Positions 6,405 through 6,663 of a DNA stretch of 6,663 nt are shown one piece after another (within the stretch, counting starts at the first letter, position 1; each line of letters begins with the position of its first letter). The DNA is from an uncultured Treponema sp. Its GTDB lineage: Bacteria; Spirochaetota; Spirochaetia; Treponematales; Treponemataceae. A program made the translations under genes and the position numbers. The notes under the pieces were generated by a model. The model did no database searches. It was not told where the DNA came from and saw only the letters and a list, made by a program, of their open reading frames with translations. Location: NCBI GenBank assembly GCA_937885235.1, contig CAKZZK010000078.1:1-6663 (forward strand). The letters run 5' to 3'.

Positions 6405-6663
6405 TTAAAAAATATCAAACTGACCTTGTTGTTCATCGCCCTGTGGCGCTTCTTCTATTGAAGAAGCAATCTGTGGCTCTGTTGCTTCGGCAAAGGTAGC
6501 TTCCTGTGATATTTCTTGCGCGACCGGCTCTTGTTGCACATCAGCATTCTGAGAGGCTTCAACGTTTTCTGCTTGAGAAGCTGTCTCTTGCTCTTCAAAT
6601 GCCGCTTGCTCTATCGGAGCCGGCTCTTCTGTTGTAGAAGCTTGTTCGGCAGGAGTCTCTTGC
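6405..6663 (-). CDS. 3' end of an unrecognised gene encoding an acidic, basic-free Q/E/A-rich tail (partial)
   Basis: One minus-strand frame is open from the window edge to a TAA at 6405-6407, giving the last 85 residues of a protein whose start lies beyond the window. The frame is real by composition: about 18 Glu, 3 Asp, 15 Gln and 15 Ala, with no Lys, Arg, His, Cys, Trp, Tyr, Met or Leu. Such a stretch should be disordered and strongly acidic. It contains loosely repeated units such as AEQAS, EEQETASQAE and QQEPVAQE. The last residues are G-Q-F-D-I-F, which resemble the bacterial sliding-clamp-binding consensus QL(S/D)LF. The gene lies 18 bases upstream of zapA on the same strand and is probably cotranscribed with it. 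No family can be named from the tail alone. Confidence 0.75.
   Translation of the reverse strand, partial: QETPAEQASTTEEPAPIEQAAFEEQETASQAENVEASQNADVQQEPVAQEISQEATFAEATEPQIASSIEEAPQGDEQQGQFDIF

Noticed and set aside
6405..6420. Terminal DIF with an acidic tail as the C-terminus of single-stranded DNA-binding protein
   Set aside because: SSB ends in DIPF after a short acidic patch; here Pro is missing and Q-F precedes D-I-F. Neighbour genes typical of ssb (rpsF, rpsR) are absent in the visible part.
6401..6457. Alternative minus-strand frame ending at the TAA at 6401-6403
   Set aside because: It is closed by a stop at 6455-6457, so it is far too short. The neighbouring frame is open to the window edge.

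Overview
The window looks like spirochaete chromosome, most likely Treponema or a relative. The reasons are a lipoprotein-type MalE with a spirochaete-like lipobox, a 7TM-PAS-HD-GYP receptor, and a ZapA gene overlapping a DUF188/UPF0178 gene. This genus call comes from protein style and gene content, not from a database search. No RNA gene, insertion sequence, CRISPR array or phage gene was seen.

Layout. Positions 1-145 are an AT-rich leader holding a 14-base direct repeat and a very good sigma70-type promoter. Then come three plus-strand genes of a carbohydrate ABC importer of the maltose/maltodextrin type: malE (146-1402), malF (1499-2821) and malG (2818-3660). A GC-rich hairpin followed by a short T run sits between malE and malF. 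malF and malG overlap by four bases. No ATPase (malK) gene is present. A strong intrinsic terminator follows malG, nested inside a second, perfect 9-bp inverted repeat. A possible promoter just after it serves the next plus-strand gene (3760-5571), a membrane receptor with seven transmembrane helices, a PAS-like domain and a complete HD-GYP cyclic-di-GMP phosphodiesterase domain.

The right end is on the minus strand and converges on the receptor gene with only 12 bases between stop codons. In the direction of transcription it holds the 3' end of an unrecognised gene (6405-6663, running off the window), zapA (6078-6386) and a DUF188 (YaiI/YqxD) gene (5584-6081). The three are packed with an 18-base gap and a 4-base overlap, so they are probably one transcript. 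The partial gene encodes an acidic Q/E/A-rich tail with no basic residue, ending in a pentapeptide that resembles the sliding-clamp-binding motif.

How the genes relate. MalE captures sugar outside the membrane and MalF/MalG form the channel; the ATPase must be encoded elsewhere. The receptor may link an external or membrane signal to c-di-GMP breakdown. Its position next to the importer suggests, but does not show, a link between sugar supply and second-messenger control. The minus-strand genes concern cell division (ZapA) and an uncharacterised nuclease-like family. Base composition drops from roughly 55-60% GC in the importer and receptor to about 40% in the minus-strand block. The change falls inside the last ~50 codons of the receptor gene.
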